DNA from: UBA1794 sp050946375
GTDB lineage: Bacteria > Bacteroidota > Bacteroidia > Bacteroidales > Bacteroidaceae
Length of the DNA: 64,000 nt
Assembly (NCBI GenBank): GCA_050946375.1
Contig: JBMNUT010000003.1
Coordinates: forward strand, 191,985 to 255,984
Direction of reading: 5' to 3'
Part shown: one piece after another, positions 1 to 9,321 of the stretch
Numbering within the stretch: position 1 is the stretch's first letter
Layout: every line of letters starts with the position of its first letter
Translations under genes and position numbers: made by a program
Notes under the pieces: generated by a model
Databases searched by the model: none
Told to the model about the DNA's origin: nothing
The model's input: the letters and a program-made list of their open reading frames with translations, nothing else

Positions 1-956
1 GTACCGATGTAGCCGAAGCGGAAGGAGAAATCCGTTTTGCCGTTTCGGCCAAGATGTTGCTCGATGCCATAAAGGAGATTCCTGAGCAGCCCGTTGTCTT
101 CGATGTGGATGAGGAAAATTACGAGATGGTTATCGGATATCGTAATGGAAGCTATAAAATAGTCGGTCAGCCTGCCGAAGATTATCCCGCCGCTCCTGAC
201 TTGCACGACGACCGTGTGCGCTTCGAGATGGATGCCGATAAGTTGCAGCTTGGCGTGAACAGCACTTTCTTTGCGGTGGGCAGCGACGAGTTCCGTCCGG
301 TTATGACGGGTATTTATTTTGATATTACGCCGGGAACGGTGGTCATGGTGGCCAGCGACGGACGCAAGCTCTCGCGTGCTACGTTTGATGGGCTGCAGAT
401 ACAGGAACAGCGTGCGGCTTTCATCCTTCCCTCCAAGCCTGCGGGCTTGCTGAAGAATATCTTGCCGAAGGTATCGGGTGCGGTACAGATTGAGTTCGAC
501 GCCCGTCATGCGGTATTCCAGTTGCCGACTTATCGCATTGAAGCCCGTTTGCTGGAAGGGCGCTATCCGAACTATAATTCGGTTATTCCGCAAGACAATC
601 CTTATCACCTGACGTTTGACCGCTTGCAGCTGATCAGTGTGCTGCGGCGCGTATCGGTATTCTCTGATTCGAGCAACAATCAAGTGAAGTTGACGATAGA
701 CCCGGGTCGGGTACTGTTTACGGCTCAGGATATCGACTTCTCGACTTCGGCCGAAGAGCTTATAGAGTGCGATTATCAGGGAGGACATCTGGAGATTGCT
801 TTCAACGGGAATTATTTCCTGGAGACGCTGAACAATCTTTCTTCTCAGAATGTGTCGATCGATTTGGGCGACTCGTCCCGTGCCGGTGTCGTACAGCCGG
901 TTGAACAGACGGAAGGGGCTGAACAGCTGATGTTGATAATGCCGGTTTTGTTATAA
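1..956 (+). CDS. dnaN: DNA polymerase III subunit beta (sliding clamp), 5' partial
   Basis: The reading frame is open from base 3 and ends in TAA at 954-956. It gives 317 residues of a family of about 374, so roughly the first 55 residues lie before the window. The protein is the ring-shaped clamp that tethers the replicative polymerase to DNA. Seen directly: a clamp-like block ending in the family-typical C-terminus LMLIMPVLL, and the central segment LPSKPAGLLKNILPK. The next gene, a DnaQ-type exonuclease, follows 43 bases downstream on the same strand, which suggests a shared transcript. A methionine codon at 54 lies inside the conserved domain and is not the true start. Confidence 0.95.
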   Translation, partial: TDVAEAEGEIRFAVSAKMLLDAIKEIPEQPVVFDVDEENYEMVIGYRNGSYKIVGQPAEDYPAAPDLHDDRVRFEMDADKLQLGVNSTFFAVGSDEFRPVMTGIYFDITPGTVVMVASDGRKLSRATFDGLQIQEQRAAFILPSKPAGLLKNILPKVSGAVQIEFDARHAVFQLPTYRIEARLLEGRYPNYNSVIPQDNPYHLTFDRLQLISVLRRVSVFSDSSNNQVKLTIDPGRVLFTAQDIDFSTSAEELIECDYQGGHLEIAFNGNYFLETLNNLSSQNVSIDLGDSSRAGVVQPVEQTEGAEQLMLIMPVLL

Positions 957-999
957 CCCCGGTGGGTAAGAATAGAACTGCGAAAGGAAGTTTGTCCAG

Positions 1000-1770
1000 A
1001 TGAAGCTGAATTTGAAAAAACCGATTGTCTTCTTTGACTTGGAGACGACGGGTACGGATATTTGCAACGACCGCATTGTGGAAATCTCCTTGCTTAAGAT
1101 TTATCCTGGCGGACGGGAAGATGCGACGACTATGCGTATCAATCCGGAAATGCACATCTCCGAAGCCTCGACGGCCGTGCATGGCATTACGGACGAGGAC
1201 GTGAAAGATTGTCCGACGTTTAAGATGGTGGCGACGGATGTGATGCGCTATTTTGAAGGTTCGGATGTGGCCGGATTCAATTCCAACCGCTTCGATTTGC
1301 CGCTTCTGGCGGAGGAATTGTTGCGTGTAGGTAAGGATTTGTGTCTGAATAACAGCCGTTTTGTCGATGTGCAGGTGATTTTCCACAAGATGGAGCAGCG
1401 CACTTTGTCGGCTGCTTATCGCTTTTATTGCGGAAAAGAGCTTACCGATGCCCATACTGCCGAGGCGGATACGCGGGCCACGTATGAAGTATTGCAGGCG
1501 CAGTTGGACAAATATCCGGACTTGCAGAATGATATAGACTTCTTGTCGAAGTTTTCGACCATGAACCGCAATGTGGATTTTGCCGGTCGTATGGTCTACA
1601 ATGACAAGAATGAAGAGGTATTCAATTTCGGGAAGTACAAAGGCATTCCGGTGCGCGAAGTGTTTTTGCGTGATCCGGGGTATTATGCTTGGATTTTGTC
1701 CAGCGATTTCCCGCTGAATACCAAGGCTGTGCTGACAAAGATTAAACTTTCGACTTTAAATAAAGCCTAA
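1000..1770 (+). CDS. DnaQ-family 3'-5' exonuclease (DNA polymerase III epsilon-like)
   Basis: A 256-residue DEDDh exonuclease. ExoI is FFDLETTGTD (residues 11-20, acidic D13 and E15), ExoII is GFNSNRFDLPLL near residue 93, and ExoIII is HTAEAD near residue 152 with the H-x4-D spacing of the DEDDh class. The C-terminal 50 residues carry a NFGKYKG segment seen as a small extra domain in many Bacteroidota and ExoX-like exonucleases. It probably supplies proofreading or DNA-repair trimming. The position directly after dnaN supports a replication role, but I cannot say that it is the holoenzyme epsilon subunit rather than a stand-alone exonuclease. The next gene, coaBC, starts only 5 bases after its stop. 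Confidence 0.9.
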   Translation: MKLNLKKPIVFFDLETTGTDICNDRIVEISLLKIYPGGREDATTMRINPEMHISEASTAVHGITDEDVKDCPTFKMVATDVMRYFEGSDVAGFNSNRFDLPLLAEELLRVGKDLCLNNSRFVDVQVIFHKMEQRTLSAAYRFYCGKELTDAHTAEADTRATYEVLQAQLDKYPDLQNDIDFLSKFSTMNRNVDFAGRMVYNDKNEEVFNFGKYKGIPVREVFLRDPGYYAWILSSDFPLNTKAVLTKIKLSTLNKA

Positions 1771-1775
1771 GTAAT

Positions 1776-3014
1776 ATGCCGTTGACAGGTAAGAAAATAA
1801 TATTGGGCATAACGGGAAGCATTGCGGCCTACAAGGCGGCAGTTCTGGCGCGCCTGCTGATCAAGAAAGGAGCCGAGGTGCAAGTCGTGATTACACCTGC
1901 GGGAAAGGAGTTCATTACACCGCTCACGCTGGCTACCCTTACTCGCAAACCGGTCATCAGCGACTTCTTTTCCCAGCGGGATGGCACGTGGAACAGTCAT
2001 GTGGACCTCGGCCTTTGGGCTGATCTTATGCTGATAGCTCCGGCTACGGCGTCGACTATCGGAAAAATGGCGCATGGCATTGCTGACAATATGCTGGTTA
2101 CTACCTATCTTTCCGCAAAGTGTCCTGTGTTCATTGCCCCGGCAATGGATTTGGATATGTATGCCCATCCTGCCACGCAGCGCAATCTGGCTATTCTGCG
2201 GAACTACGGCAATCACATTATCGAGCCCTCCGAAGGAGAGCTTGCCAGCCAGCTTGTAGGGAAGGGGCGTATGGAGGAACCGGAAAAAATAGTGGAAGAA
2301 GTGTCCCGATTCTTTATCCGTAGTGAGCGGGAGGAACAAGACGTTCCGTCGCTTGTGGATAAGAAAGTCCTGATAACGGCCGGTCCTACTTATGAGCGCA
2401 TCGACCCCGTTCGTTTTGTCGGTAACTATTCTTCGGGAAAAATGGGCTTTGCTTTGGCTGAAGAATGTGCCGAACGAGGTGCGGAGGTGCTGTTGGTGGC
2501 CGGTCCGGTACAGCTGAATACCGTGCATTCCTCCATCCGTCGCATCGACGTCGAGAGCGCTTCCGATATGTATCAGGTAGCGGTGGAGCAATTTCCGGAG
2601 TGCGATGTGGCTATTCTTGCTGCTGCCGTGGCGGACTTCACACCGGACTTTGTGGCTAATGAGAAGATAAAACGGGAAGATGACGACCTGGTACTTCAGC
2701 TAAGGCCTACGCAAGATATTGCAATGGCCCTGGGCGCATTGAAAACCAACTGTCAGACATTGGTCGGCTTTGCGCTGGAAACAGAGAATGAGGCCGAGCA
2801 TGCCCGTGCCAAGCTGCAGCGAAAGAATTTTGACTTCATCGTGCTTAACTCTTTGAGGGACAAGGGAGCCGGATTTAGAGGCGATACAAATAAAATCACG
2901 ATCCTGACCGAAGACGAATCGTACCCTTATCCTTTGAAAAGCAAAGAAGAGGTTGCGATGGATATCATCGACTTTCTGGAGGACAGAATGTCGCAAACGG
3001 AACAATTGTCATAA
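1776..3014 (+). CDS. coaBC: Bifunctional phosphopantothenoylcysteine decarboxylase / phosphopantothenate-cysteine ligase
   Basis: A 412-residue two-domain CoA biosynthesis enzyme. The N-terminal flavoprotein half (CoaC, residues 1-185) has GSIAAYKAA and the catalytic-type histidine H75 in NSHVDLG. The C-terminal half (CoaB, from about residue 196) has KVLITAGPTYERIDPVRF, the nucleotide-binding NYSSGKMG, and LRPTQDI. Two positions critical in the E. coli enzyme look substituted: the PxMNxxMW asparagine is D125 (PAMDLDMY), and the active-site cysteine is S158 (GELASQLVGKGRM). From memory these changes recur in Bacteroidota, so the gene is unlikely to be broken. It lies 5 bases after the exonuclease gene and 16 bases before the DUF4835 gene. 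Confidence 0.95.
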   Translation: MPLTGKKIILGITGSIAAYKAAVLARLLIKKGAEVQVVITPAGKEFITPLTLATLTRKPVISDFFSQRDGTWNSHVDLGLWADLMLIAPATASTIGKMAHGIADNMLVTTYLSAKCPVFIAPAMDLDMYAHPATQRNLAILRNYGNHIIEPSEGELASQLVGKGRMEEPEKIVEEVSRFFIRSEREEQDVPSLVDKKVLITAGPTYERIDPVRFVGNYSSGKMGFALAEECAERGAEVLLVAGPVQLNTVHSSIRRIDVESASDMYQVAVEQFPECDVAILAAAVADFTPDFVANEKIKREDDDLVLQLRPTQDIAMALGALKTNCQTLVGFALETENEAEHARAKLQRKNFDFIVLNSLRDKGAGFRGDTNKITILTEDESYPYPLKSKEEVAMDIIDFLEDRMSQTEQLS

Positions 3015-3030
3015 GAACTTGCGCACAAAG

Positions 3031-3960
3031 ATGAAGCACTTTCCGTATTTTCCCCTTGCACTTTTTTTCTGGATCGGCATCAGTTTTTCTCCAAAGACAG
3101 CCGTGGCTCAAGAGTTGAACTGTAAAGTAACTGTCGATTATCAGCAGATACAGGGAACAAATACGGCCATATTCTCAAATTTGCAGGAAGCAATGACTGC
3201 ATTTATGAACGAGCGGGCATGGACAAACGACCAGTATGCCATCAACGAGCGCATCACCTGTTCGCTACTTTTTACGGTGAAAGAATATAGCGACGATGGC
3301 AGTTTCTCCGGCGAGTTCACGGTACAGAGCAACCGCCCTGTATATGCTTCGAATTATACTACCCCCATCCTGAATCTTCGCGACCAGGAAATATCATTTA
3401 CCTATCAGGAATTCGACCAATTGGAGTTCCGTATTGAGCAAATCGATAATAATCTGACGGCTTTACTGGCCTATTATGCTTATCTGATCATAGGTTTCGA
3501 CATGGATACCATGGCTCCAATGGGTGGAACTGCCGTATTGCAGAACGCGGAGGCCATAGTCAATGCAGCACAATCGTTTTCGGAAACCGGCTGGAAGGCC
3601 TATGACGATAACCGGAACCGGCATGGAATCCTGACTGACTATATGGACGAAAGCATGAAACCTTTCCGCCAGATGATGTACGATTACCACCGGTTGGGAT
3701 TGGACGATATGGCAAGCAACGTAGGGCGGGGCAGGGCAAAGGTTACTACGGCGCTGGAAGAACTGCAAACGGCTGCCCAGGCCAAGTCTATGTCAGCCCT
3801 CCCGCAGATATTTACGGAAGCCAAACGGGATGAGCTGGTCAATATCTATTCTGAAGCGCCATCGTCGGAGAAAGAGAAAATCTACGAATTGCTTTCCGAC
3901 CTCAATCCTTCCTTAAAATCCGATTGGGATAAGATAAAGTCAACCCGTTCTTCTTTTTAA
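3031..3960 (+). CDS. DUF4835 family secreted protein (PorD-like)
   Basis: A 309-residue protein with a clear signal peptide (basic MKHF, hydrophobic stretch, likely cleavage after AVAQ near residue 27). The mature protein starts ELNCKVTVDYQQIQGTN, the family hallmark. I chose the ATG at 3031 because the in-frame upstream extension to 2953 reads through the end of coaBC and would bury the signal peptide. The fixed order coaBC - DUF4835 - recN is common in Bacteroidota. Some annotation pipelines call the family PorD and link it to type IX secretion; nothing in this window supports a type IX system, so the role is left open. It is probably periplasmic or outer-membrane associated. Confidence 0.85.
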   Translation: MKHFPYFPLALFFWIGISFSPKTAVAQELNCKVTVDYQQIQGTNTAIFSNLQEAMTAFMNERAWTNDQYAINERITCSLLFTVKEYSDDGSFSGEFTVQSNRPVYASNYTTPILNLRDQEISFTYQEFDQLEFRIEQIDNNLTALLAYYAYLIIGFDMDTMAPMGGTAVLQNAEAIVNAAQSFSETGWKAYDDNRNRHGILTDYMDESMKPFRQMMYDYHRLGLDDMASNVGRGRAKVTTALEELQTAAQAKSMSALPQIFTEAKRDELVNIYSEAPSSEKEKIYELLSDLNPSLKSDWDKIKSTRSSF

Positions 3961-3970
3961 AAGATAAGGA

Positions 3971-5644
3971 ATGCTACAGCATTTATATATACAGAACTAC
4001 GCTTTAATCGAGAACCTGGAAATCGATTTCGGACGGGGCTTTTCGGTGATAACGGGCGAGACCGGAGCCGGAAAGTCTATCATGTTGGGCGCTATCGGCC
4101 TGCTCCTTGGGCAGAGAGCTGACAGCAAAGCCATAAAACCCGGCAGTAACCGATGTGTCGTAGAAGGGTGTTTTGACTTAAGCGACGTGCCCGTCGTGAA
4201 ACAGTTCTTCGAAAAGAACGATTTGGACTACGACGAACAGAATTGCATCCTGCGCCGTGAACTCTCGGCGGCGGGCAAGTCACGCGCTTTCATCAATGAT
4301 ACGCCCGTTTCGCTGGCCGCATTGAAGGAATTGGGGCAGAGTCTGGTCGATATCCACTCGCAGCATCAGAGTTTGTTGCTGCAGAATAGCGATTATCAGC
4401 TCGATATTTTGGACAATATTGCCGGGCAAGCTGAAAATCTGGCTCACTATCAGGCTGTTTATGGCCGCTATCAGGAAGTGGCCGACAGGCTGTCTGCACT
4501 GAAGGAAGAGGCCGAGAAAGCACGGGCCGAAGAGAATTATGTGAAATTCCAGCTGCAAGAGATAGAAAACGGTAATTTTCAGCCGGGAGAGGAAGAGGAT
4601 TTGAAAAAAGAATTTGAGTTCCTTACCCATGCCGAAGAGATAAAACGGGCGTTATATACGGCCAATAACTTATTGGAGGGCGACGAAGGCGAAGGCGCCT
4701 TGCATCTTTTGAAAGAAAGTGCCAAGGCTTTGGAGGAAATATCTTCGGTCTTTTCGATGAAAGACGAGGCGGACCGGATAGAGACCTGCTACATAGAACT
4801 GAAAGACGTGGCCTCTTCTTTGAGTGCCCGGCTGGAGGAGACCGAATATGATCCGGAGCGGCAGGTGCAAGTTACGGAACGCCTTAATTTGTTGTATGCC
4901 CTTGAGCAAAAACATCATGTTCCCGATTTGGAAGGGCTGCTTTCCTTGGCTCGTGAATTCCGGGCCCGATTGGACGGAATTGCAGACAGTGATGACAAAA
5001 TTACGGCGTTGGAACAAGAATTGTCCGCTCTTGGCGAACGGCTTCGGGAAAATGCCCGGATTTTGACGAAGGCCCGCCAGAAAGAAGCCTCTACCGTAGA
5101 GCAGAAAATTGTGGAACGTCTGCAACCGCTCGGTATGCCTAACGTACAGTTCCGAGTGGAAATCACTCCGTTGCCGGCTCCCGGTCCGAAAGGGGCCGAC
5201 CGCGTGCGCTTTTTGTTCACAGCCAATAAAAAAGGGGAGCTGCGCGAAGTCGGAGAAGTGGCTTCCGGTGGCGAAATTGCCCGTGTCATGCTCGTATTGA
5301 AGAGTATTCTTGCGGAAGCAAGCAGGATGCCTACTCTGATTTTCGACGAGATTGATACAGGAGTCTCGGGGGAAGTTGCGGACCGGATGGCACGAATGAT
5401 GCAAATCATGGGGCAGACTATGCAAATCATCTGCATCACTCACTTACCGCAGATGGCGGCAAGTGGAAAGGCCCATTACTTTGTTTACAAAGTCGATGGT
5501 GAAGAAGCAACACAGAGCCACATTCGGCAACTTTCGCCTGAAGAACGGGTATATGAGCTGGCGCGAATGTCGAGCGGAGCAACAGTTACGGAGGCAGCCT
5601 TGGCGCATGCACGTGAATTATTGAAGGAATATGGAACAGAATGA
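3971..5644 (+). CDS. recN: DNA repair protein RecN
   Basis: A 557-residue SMC-like ATPase for double-strand break repair. The Walker A motif is GETGAGKS at residues 29-36. Long coiled-coil arms fill the middle (rich in E, K and L, about residues 150-370). The Walker B and signature region is LIFDEIDTGVSGEV near residue 455, preceded by the SGGE signature. Length matches the family. It starts 10 bases after the DUF4835 gene, and its last 14 bases overlap the start of rlmB, so the two are probably translationally coupled. Confidence 0.97.
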   Translation: MLQHLYIQNYALIENLEIDFGRGFSVITGETGAGKSIMLGAIGLLLGQRADSKAIKPGSNRCVVEGCFDLSDVPVVKQFFEKNDLDYDEQNCILRRELSAAGKSRAFINDTPVSLAALKELGQSLVDIHSQHQSLLLQNSDYQLDILDNIAGQAENLAHYQAVYGRYQEVADRLSALKEEAEKARAEENYVKFQLQEIENGNFQPGEEEDLKKEFEFLTHAEEIKRALYTANNLLEGDEGEGALHLLKESAKALEEISSVFSMKDEADRIETCYIELKDVASSLSARLEETEYDPERQVQVTERLNLLYALEQKHHVPDLEGLLSLAREFRARLDGIADSDDKITALEQELSALGERLRENARILTKARQKEASTVEQKIVERLQPLGMPNVQFRVEITPLPAPGPKGADRVRFLFTANKKGELREVGEVASGGEIARVMLVLKSILAEASRMPTLIFDEIDTGVSGEVADRMARMMQIMGQTMQIICITHLPQMAASGKAHYFVYKVDGEEATQSHIRQLSPEERVYELARMSSGATVTEAALAHARELLKEYGTE

Positions 5645-6386
5645 AATGATTTTCGGAGTCCGCGCCGTAATCGAGGCGGTGGAGTCCGGCAAGGAAATCG
5701 ATAAAATATTAGTCCGGCAAGGATTACAGACGGAACTTGCGCGCGAATTGTTTGCAGCTATCAAAGGCTTGAATATCTTCGTGCAGCACGTTCCTGTAGA
5801 GCGCTTGAACCGAATAACCCGCAAGAATCATCAAGGGGTGATAGCCTATATCGCTGCGGTGGAATATCAGTCGCTGGATATGCTTGTGCCCGCTTTTTAC
5901 GAGGAGGGGAAGACTCCGTTTCTCGTCTTGCTGGACGGTTTGACGGACGTCCGCAATTTTGGAGCCATTGCCCGCACTTGTGAATGCGCCGGGGTGGATG
6001 CTCTTATTATTCCGGCCAAGGGAAGTGTTTCGGTGACGGCCGATGCGGTGAAGACCTCTGCGGGTGCGTTGCTTAGTCTGCCGGTATGTAAGGTGCAAAA
6101 CGTGGGCAGTACGTTGCGTTATCTCAAGCAGTGCGGTTTCTCCATTGCCGCAGCTACGGAGAAAGGCGATGTGGATTATACCGAGTCGTCCTATCGCGAT
6201 CCGCTTTGTCTGGTGATGGGAGCGGAAGATACGGGTGTACCTATGGAGCATTTGCGCCTGTGTGACGAGTGGGTTTCCATACCGATGAAGGGAAAAATCG
6301 CAAGTCTGAATGTTTCGGTGGCAGCCGGAATTTTGATTTATGAGGTGTTCCGCCAACGGAAATCAGTGGCGGAAACAAAGGAATAA
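5631..6386 (+). CDS. rlmB: 23S rRNA 2'-O-ribose methyltransferase, SpoU/TrmH family (RlmB)
   Basis: A 251-residue SPOUT methyltransferase. An N-terminal substrate-binding domain (residues 1-75, IFGVRAVIEAVESGKEIDK) precedes the three SpoU motifs: LTDVRNFGAIARTCE, LVMGAEDTGVP, and IPMKGKIASLNVSVAAGI. These form the trefoil-knot SAM site. The expected role is methylation of G2251 in 23S rRNA. The start overlaps recN by 14 bases. The assignment to RlmB rather than another TrmH paralogue rests on domain layout and length. Confidence 0.92.
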   Translation: MEQNEMIFGVRAVIEAVESGKEIDKILVRQGLQTELARELFAAIKGLNIFVQHVPVERLNRITRKNHQGVIAYIAAVEYQSLDMLVPAFYEEGKTPFLVLLDGLTDVRNFGAIARTCECAGVDALIIPAKGSVSVTADAVKTSAGALLSLPVCKVQNVGSTLRYLKQCGFSIAAATEKGDVDYTESSYRDPLCLVMGAEDTGVPMEHLRLCDEWVSIPMKGKIASLNVSVAAGILIYEVFRQRKSVAETKE

Positions 6387-6412
6387 ATAAGGAGAAGTAA
6401 CAACTAAGTGAT

Positions 6413-8161
6413 ATGAAACGAATAGAAAAGCGTACGATTTTAAATCTGAATATTTCTTGTTTGTTGATCGTCTTGTGCCTCTTTTCGGTTGTCTCTGCGC
6501 AGGCTCAGGCTCCCAAGTGGGCAGAAAAAGCCAGGAAGGCCGTGGTGAAGATTACGACTTACAATGCTCAAAAACAAAAGCTGGGCGAGGGAACCGCTTT
6601 TTTCATGGACGAAAGTGGAGTTGCCCTTTCGGCATTTTCGTTATTCAAGGGTGTCGATAGTGCGGTTGCGACTGACTACGAAGGAAATGAGATGCCGGTT
6701 GACTTGATAATGGGCGTAAATGACTTATACGATGTGGTGAAGATTCATATTACGCCCGCGAAGAAAAAAGTAAATGCCTTGGAGCTCGCTCAGCAGAAGC
6801 CGCAAGTCGGTGAAAATATTGTTATGGTGCCTTATTCAACCGAGAAGAAGGCTGAAGCGATTATCGGTTCCGTAGAAGAGGCAACCCCTATGGAGGGCGA
6901 TTTCTATTATACGCTGGCTTTGATTACTGTACCCGAGCAAAACAGCTCTCCGATATTCAACAGTGAGGGAGAAGTCTTTGCCCTTTTGCAGCCCCCCGCA
7001 GAGGAAAACGACACGAAGAGTTATGCTTTGCCCGTATCCTACGCCCTCTCTCTTTCCATTGGGGCTTTATCTTTCAACGACCCTTTGCTGAATGCCATAG
7101 GAATCCCCAAGGATCTTCCTCCTACGCGTGATGAGGCTGTGGCAATGTTATACTTGACTCAGGCGAATCCGGCTGACCGTGAGCGTATTGCCGACTTGCT
7201 TAATCGCTTTGTTGCCCGCTATCCGGAAGATGCCGAAGGGTATAAGATGCGTTCGAACTTCTATTCTTCCTTGTACGATGACAATGAGAGTTTGTCGCAA
7301 GTGGAAGCCGATTTAGAAAAAGTCATGGCACTTTCCGAAGATAAGGCCGAGGCTTATTATCACAACTCCCAGTGCATTTTGAACTATGCGGCCCGAAAAG
7401 ATTCCGCCGCCCTGCCGTTTAAGGACTGGGGATACGAACGCAGTCTTGCGGAGGTGCAGAAGGCAATAGAACTGGACCCTAAACCTTTGTATATCCAGCA
7501 AGAAGCTAATATTTACTCCCTGATGAAGGAGTATGCCAAAGCCTATGAGGCATTTCAGAAGGTCAATGCGACCAATTTGGCATCTTACTCGACTTTCTAT
7601 GCCTCGAGCCGTTTATTGCGCGCAATGGGCGACACCACTTCTCTGGCGTTGAGCCTGATGGACAGTTGTATTGCACGACTTGCAACACCTTATGGCCCGG
7701 CGGCTGCTCCTTATCTATTCGAACGGGCCGAAATGCGGATAGCCGCAGGAGCCGATTCGGCCGCTTTGGCTGATTATGACGCTTATGAGCGCTGCGTACA
7801 GGGGCAGCGGTTGAATGCTCTTTTCTACTATAAACGCGAGCAAGTGGCCATGCGTCTGAAAAAGTATGACCGCGCTATGGAAGACATTCAGACAGCTTTG
7901 AAGCAATTACCCAATGATCCGGCCTTATTGGAGGAGCGTGGTTCCGTATTAGTGTCTACCGCCCGTTATGAAGAGGCACTGAACAGCTTGAATGCCTCGC
8001 TTGCGCAGAGTCCCAATCGTCCCTACGCTTTGCGGCTGAAAGGCTTTGCTTTGCTTCAACTGGACCGGCGGGAAGAGGCTCAGGCGGCTCTGAAAGAAGC
8101 ACATAACCTGGGCGATGAAGTTTCAACACAGTTATTGACCCGTTTCTTCGGGGGTATCTAA
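6413..8161 (+). CDS. Secreted protein: degenerate S1C protease-like domain plus TPR repeats
   Basis: A 582-residue exported protein with a signal peptide (hydrophobic residues 11-27, likely cleavage after SAQAQ). Residues 35-215 follow the layout of a trypsin-like S1C/DegP fold: GEGTAFFMDESGVALSAFSLFKG, then VNDLYDVVKIH, then EQNSSPIFNSEGEVFAL. The expected catalytic histidine (as in TNxHV) is a phenylalanine, and the GNSGG serine loop is reduced to QNSSP, so it is probably a pseudoprotease. The rest (about 230-582) holds TPR units such as AYKALELDPK-like helices and a clear series near the C-terminus. It is probably a periplasmic binding or scaffold protein. It is preceded by an AAGGAG ribosome-binding site and follows rlmB by 26 bases. 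Confidence 0.75.
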   Translation: MKRIEKRTILNLNISCLLIVLCLFSVVSAQAQAPKWAEKARKAVVKITTYNAQKQKLGEGTAFFMDESGVALSAFSLFKGVDSAVATDYEGNEMPVDLIMGVNDLYDVVKIHITPAKKKVNALELAQQKPQVGENIVMVPYSTEKKAEAIIGSVEEATPMEGDFYYTLALITVPEQNSSPIFNSEGEVFALLQPPAEENDTKSYALPVSYALSLSIGALSFNDPLLNAIGIPKDLPPTRDEAVAMLYLTQANPADRERIADLLNRFVARYPEDAEGYKMRSNFYSSLYDDNESLSQVEADLEKVMALSEDKAEAYYHNSQCILNYAARKDSAALPFKDWGYERSLAEVQKAIELDPKPLYIQQEANIYSLMKEYAKAYEAFQKVNATNLASYSTFYASSRLLRAMGDTTSLALSLMDSCIARLATPYGPAAAPYLFERAEMRIAAGADSAALADYDAYERCVQGQRLNALFYYKREQVAMRLKKYDRAMEDIQTALKQLPNDPALLEERGSVLVSTARYEEALNSLNASLAQSPNRPYALRLKGFALLQLDRREEAQAALKEAHNLGDEVSTQLLTRFFGGI

Positions 8162-8227
8162 TCGGTTACCGCGAAAAGAGAATCCATTCAAAGACTTTAT
8201 ACTATTGCTATGAATTAAGAGCTGATT

Positions 8228-9241
8228 ATGTCACTTCCATCCGTACCTCTATATCCATTACGCTTTCAACCTATCTTGAAGCGCCCAATCTGGGGCGGGA
8301 AGCGCATCGTTCCTTTCAAGCATCTTACGGACGACTCCGGAAATGTTGGAGAAAGCTGGGAAGTCTCAGCCGTGCCTGGCGATGAAAGCATTGTCGCCGA
8401 AGGAGCTTTGGCGGGCTTGTCATTGTCTCAACTGGTTGCACAATATGGCGAAAAACTTGTAGGGAAACATAATTTCGAACGTTTTGGCTTGATGTTTCCT
8501 TTGCTGGTCAAGTTTATTGATGCACGCACGGATTTGTCCATTCAGGTGCATCCTGACGATGAATTGGCATGGATTCGCCACCATTCTTTAGGCAAGAGTG
8601 AAATGTGGTATGTAATCGATGCACAACCTGGAGCGCAGATTGTCAGTGGATTGTCAGTACCTATTACTGTCGAGGATTATCGGAAACGAGTAAAAGAAGG
8701 TACTATTACGGATGTGCTTATGCATCATGAAGCTCGGGTGGGCGATGTTTATTATTTGCCGGCGGGGCGGATTCATACGATTGGAGGAGGGGTTTTCCTG
8801 GCCGAAATACAGGAGACCAGCAATGTGACCTATCGGATTTATGATTATGGTCGTTTGGACCGCGATGGGAATCCGCGTGAATTACATACGGAACAGGCGG
8901 AAAGTGCCATCGACTTCCAGGTTTATGACGATTACCGCACGCATTATCGGCCGAAATGCGGTGAGCGAGTACCGCTGTTGTCCACTTCTCATTTTTCAGT
9001 GGCTCTGCATGATTTGGACAAGCCGCAGGACTATGATTATACCCGATTGGACTCTTTCGTTATATACCTGTGCATCGAAGGAAAAGCCAGCCTGTCCGTT
9101 TCCTGCGCAGATGGGGCAGGAGGAATTTGTGAGACGCAACACTGTTTGTGTGCAGGCGAGACGTTACTCTTCCCGGCTACTGTGTGCGACATACGCATAG
9201 AGCCTCAGTCAAAAGTGAAATTCCTGGAATCTTATCTTTGA
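8228..9241 (+). CDS. manA: Class I mannose-6-phosphate isomerase
   Basis: A 337-residue cupin-fold zinc enzyme interconverting mannose 6-phosphate and fructose 6-phosphate. Seen: LKRPIWGG near the N-terminus, IQVHPDDE (metal-binding H and E), LGKSEMWYVI, and GDVYYLPAGRIHTIGGG (further metal and active-site residues). It feeds GDP-mannose/GDP-fucose supply for capsule and glycoprotein sugars. It lies 66 bases after the TPR gene and is followed by a strong intrinsic terminator at 9269-9321. Confidence 0.92.
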   Translation: MSLPSVPLYPLRFQPILKRPIWGGKRIVPFKHLTDDSGNVGESWEVSAVPGDESIVAEGALAGLSLSQLVAQYGEKLVGKHNFERFGLMFPLLVKFIDARTDLSIQVHPDDELAWIRHHSLGKSEMWYVIDAQPGAQIVSGLSVPITVEDYRKRVKEGTITDVLMHHEARVGDVYYLPAGRIHTIGGGVFLAEIQETSNVTYRIYDYGRLDRDGNPRELHTEQAESAIDFQVYDDYRTHYRPKCGERVPLLSTSHFSVALHDLDKPQDYDYTRLDSFVIYLCIEGKASLSVSCADGAGGICETQHCLCAGETLLFPATVCDIRIEPQSKVKFLESYL

Positions 9242-9268
9242 GCAGTCATTTTATAGAAAAGACTTTCA

Positions 9269-9321
9269 GCCTCCGTCTTTTTCTCCGGCTTAAGTCCGGG
9301 AAAAGCACGGAGGCTTTTTTT
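9269..9321 (+). terminator. Intrinsic terminator after manA
   Basis: The arms GCCTCCGT (9269-9276) and ACGGAGGC (9307-9314) are perfectly complementary, with an inner CCGG/CCGG stem, and are followed by a run of seven T (9315-9321). It should end the dnaN-to-manA transcription unit. Confidence 0.85.
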
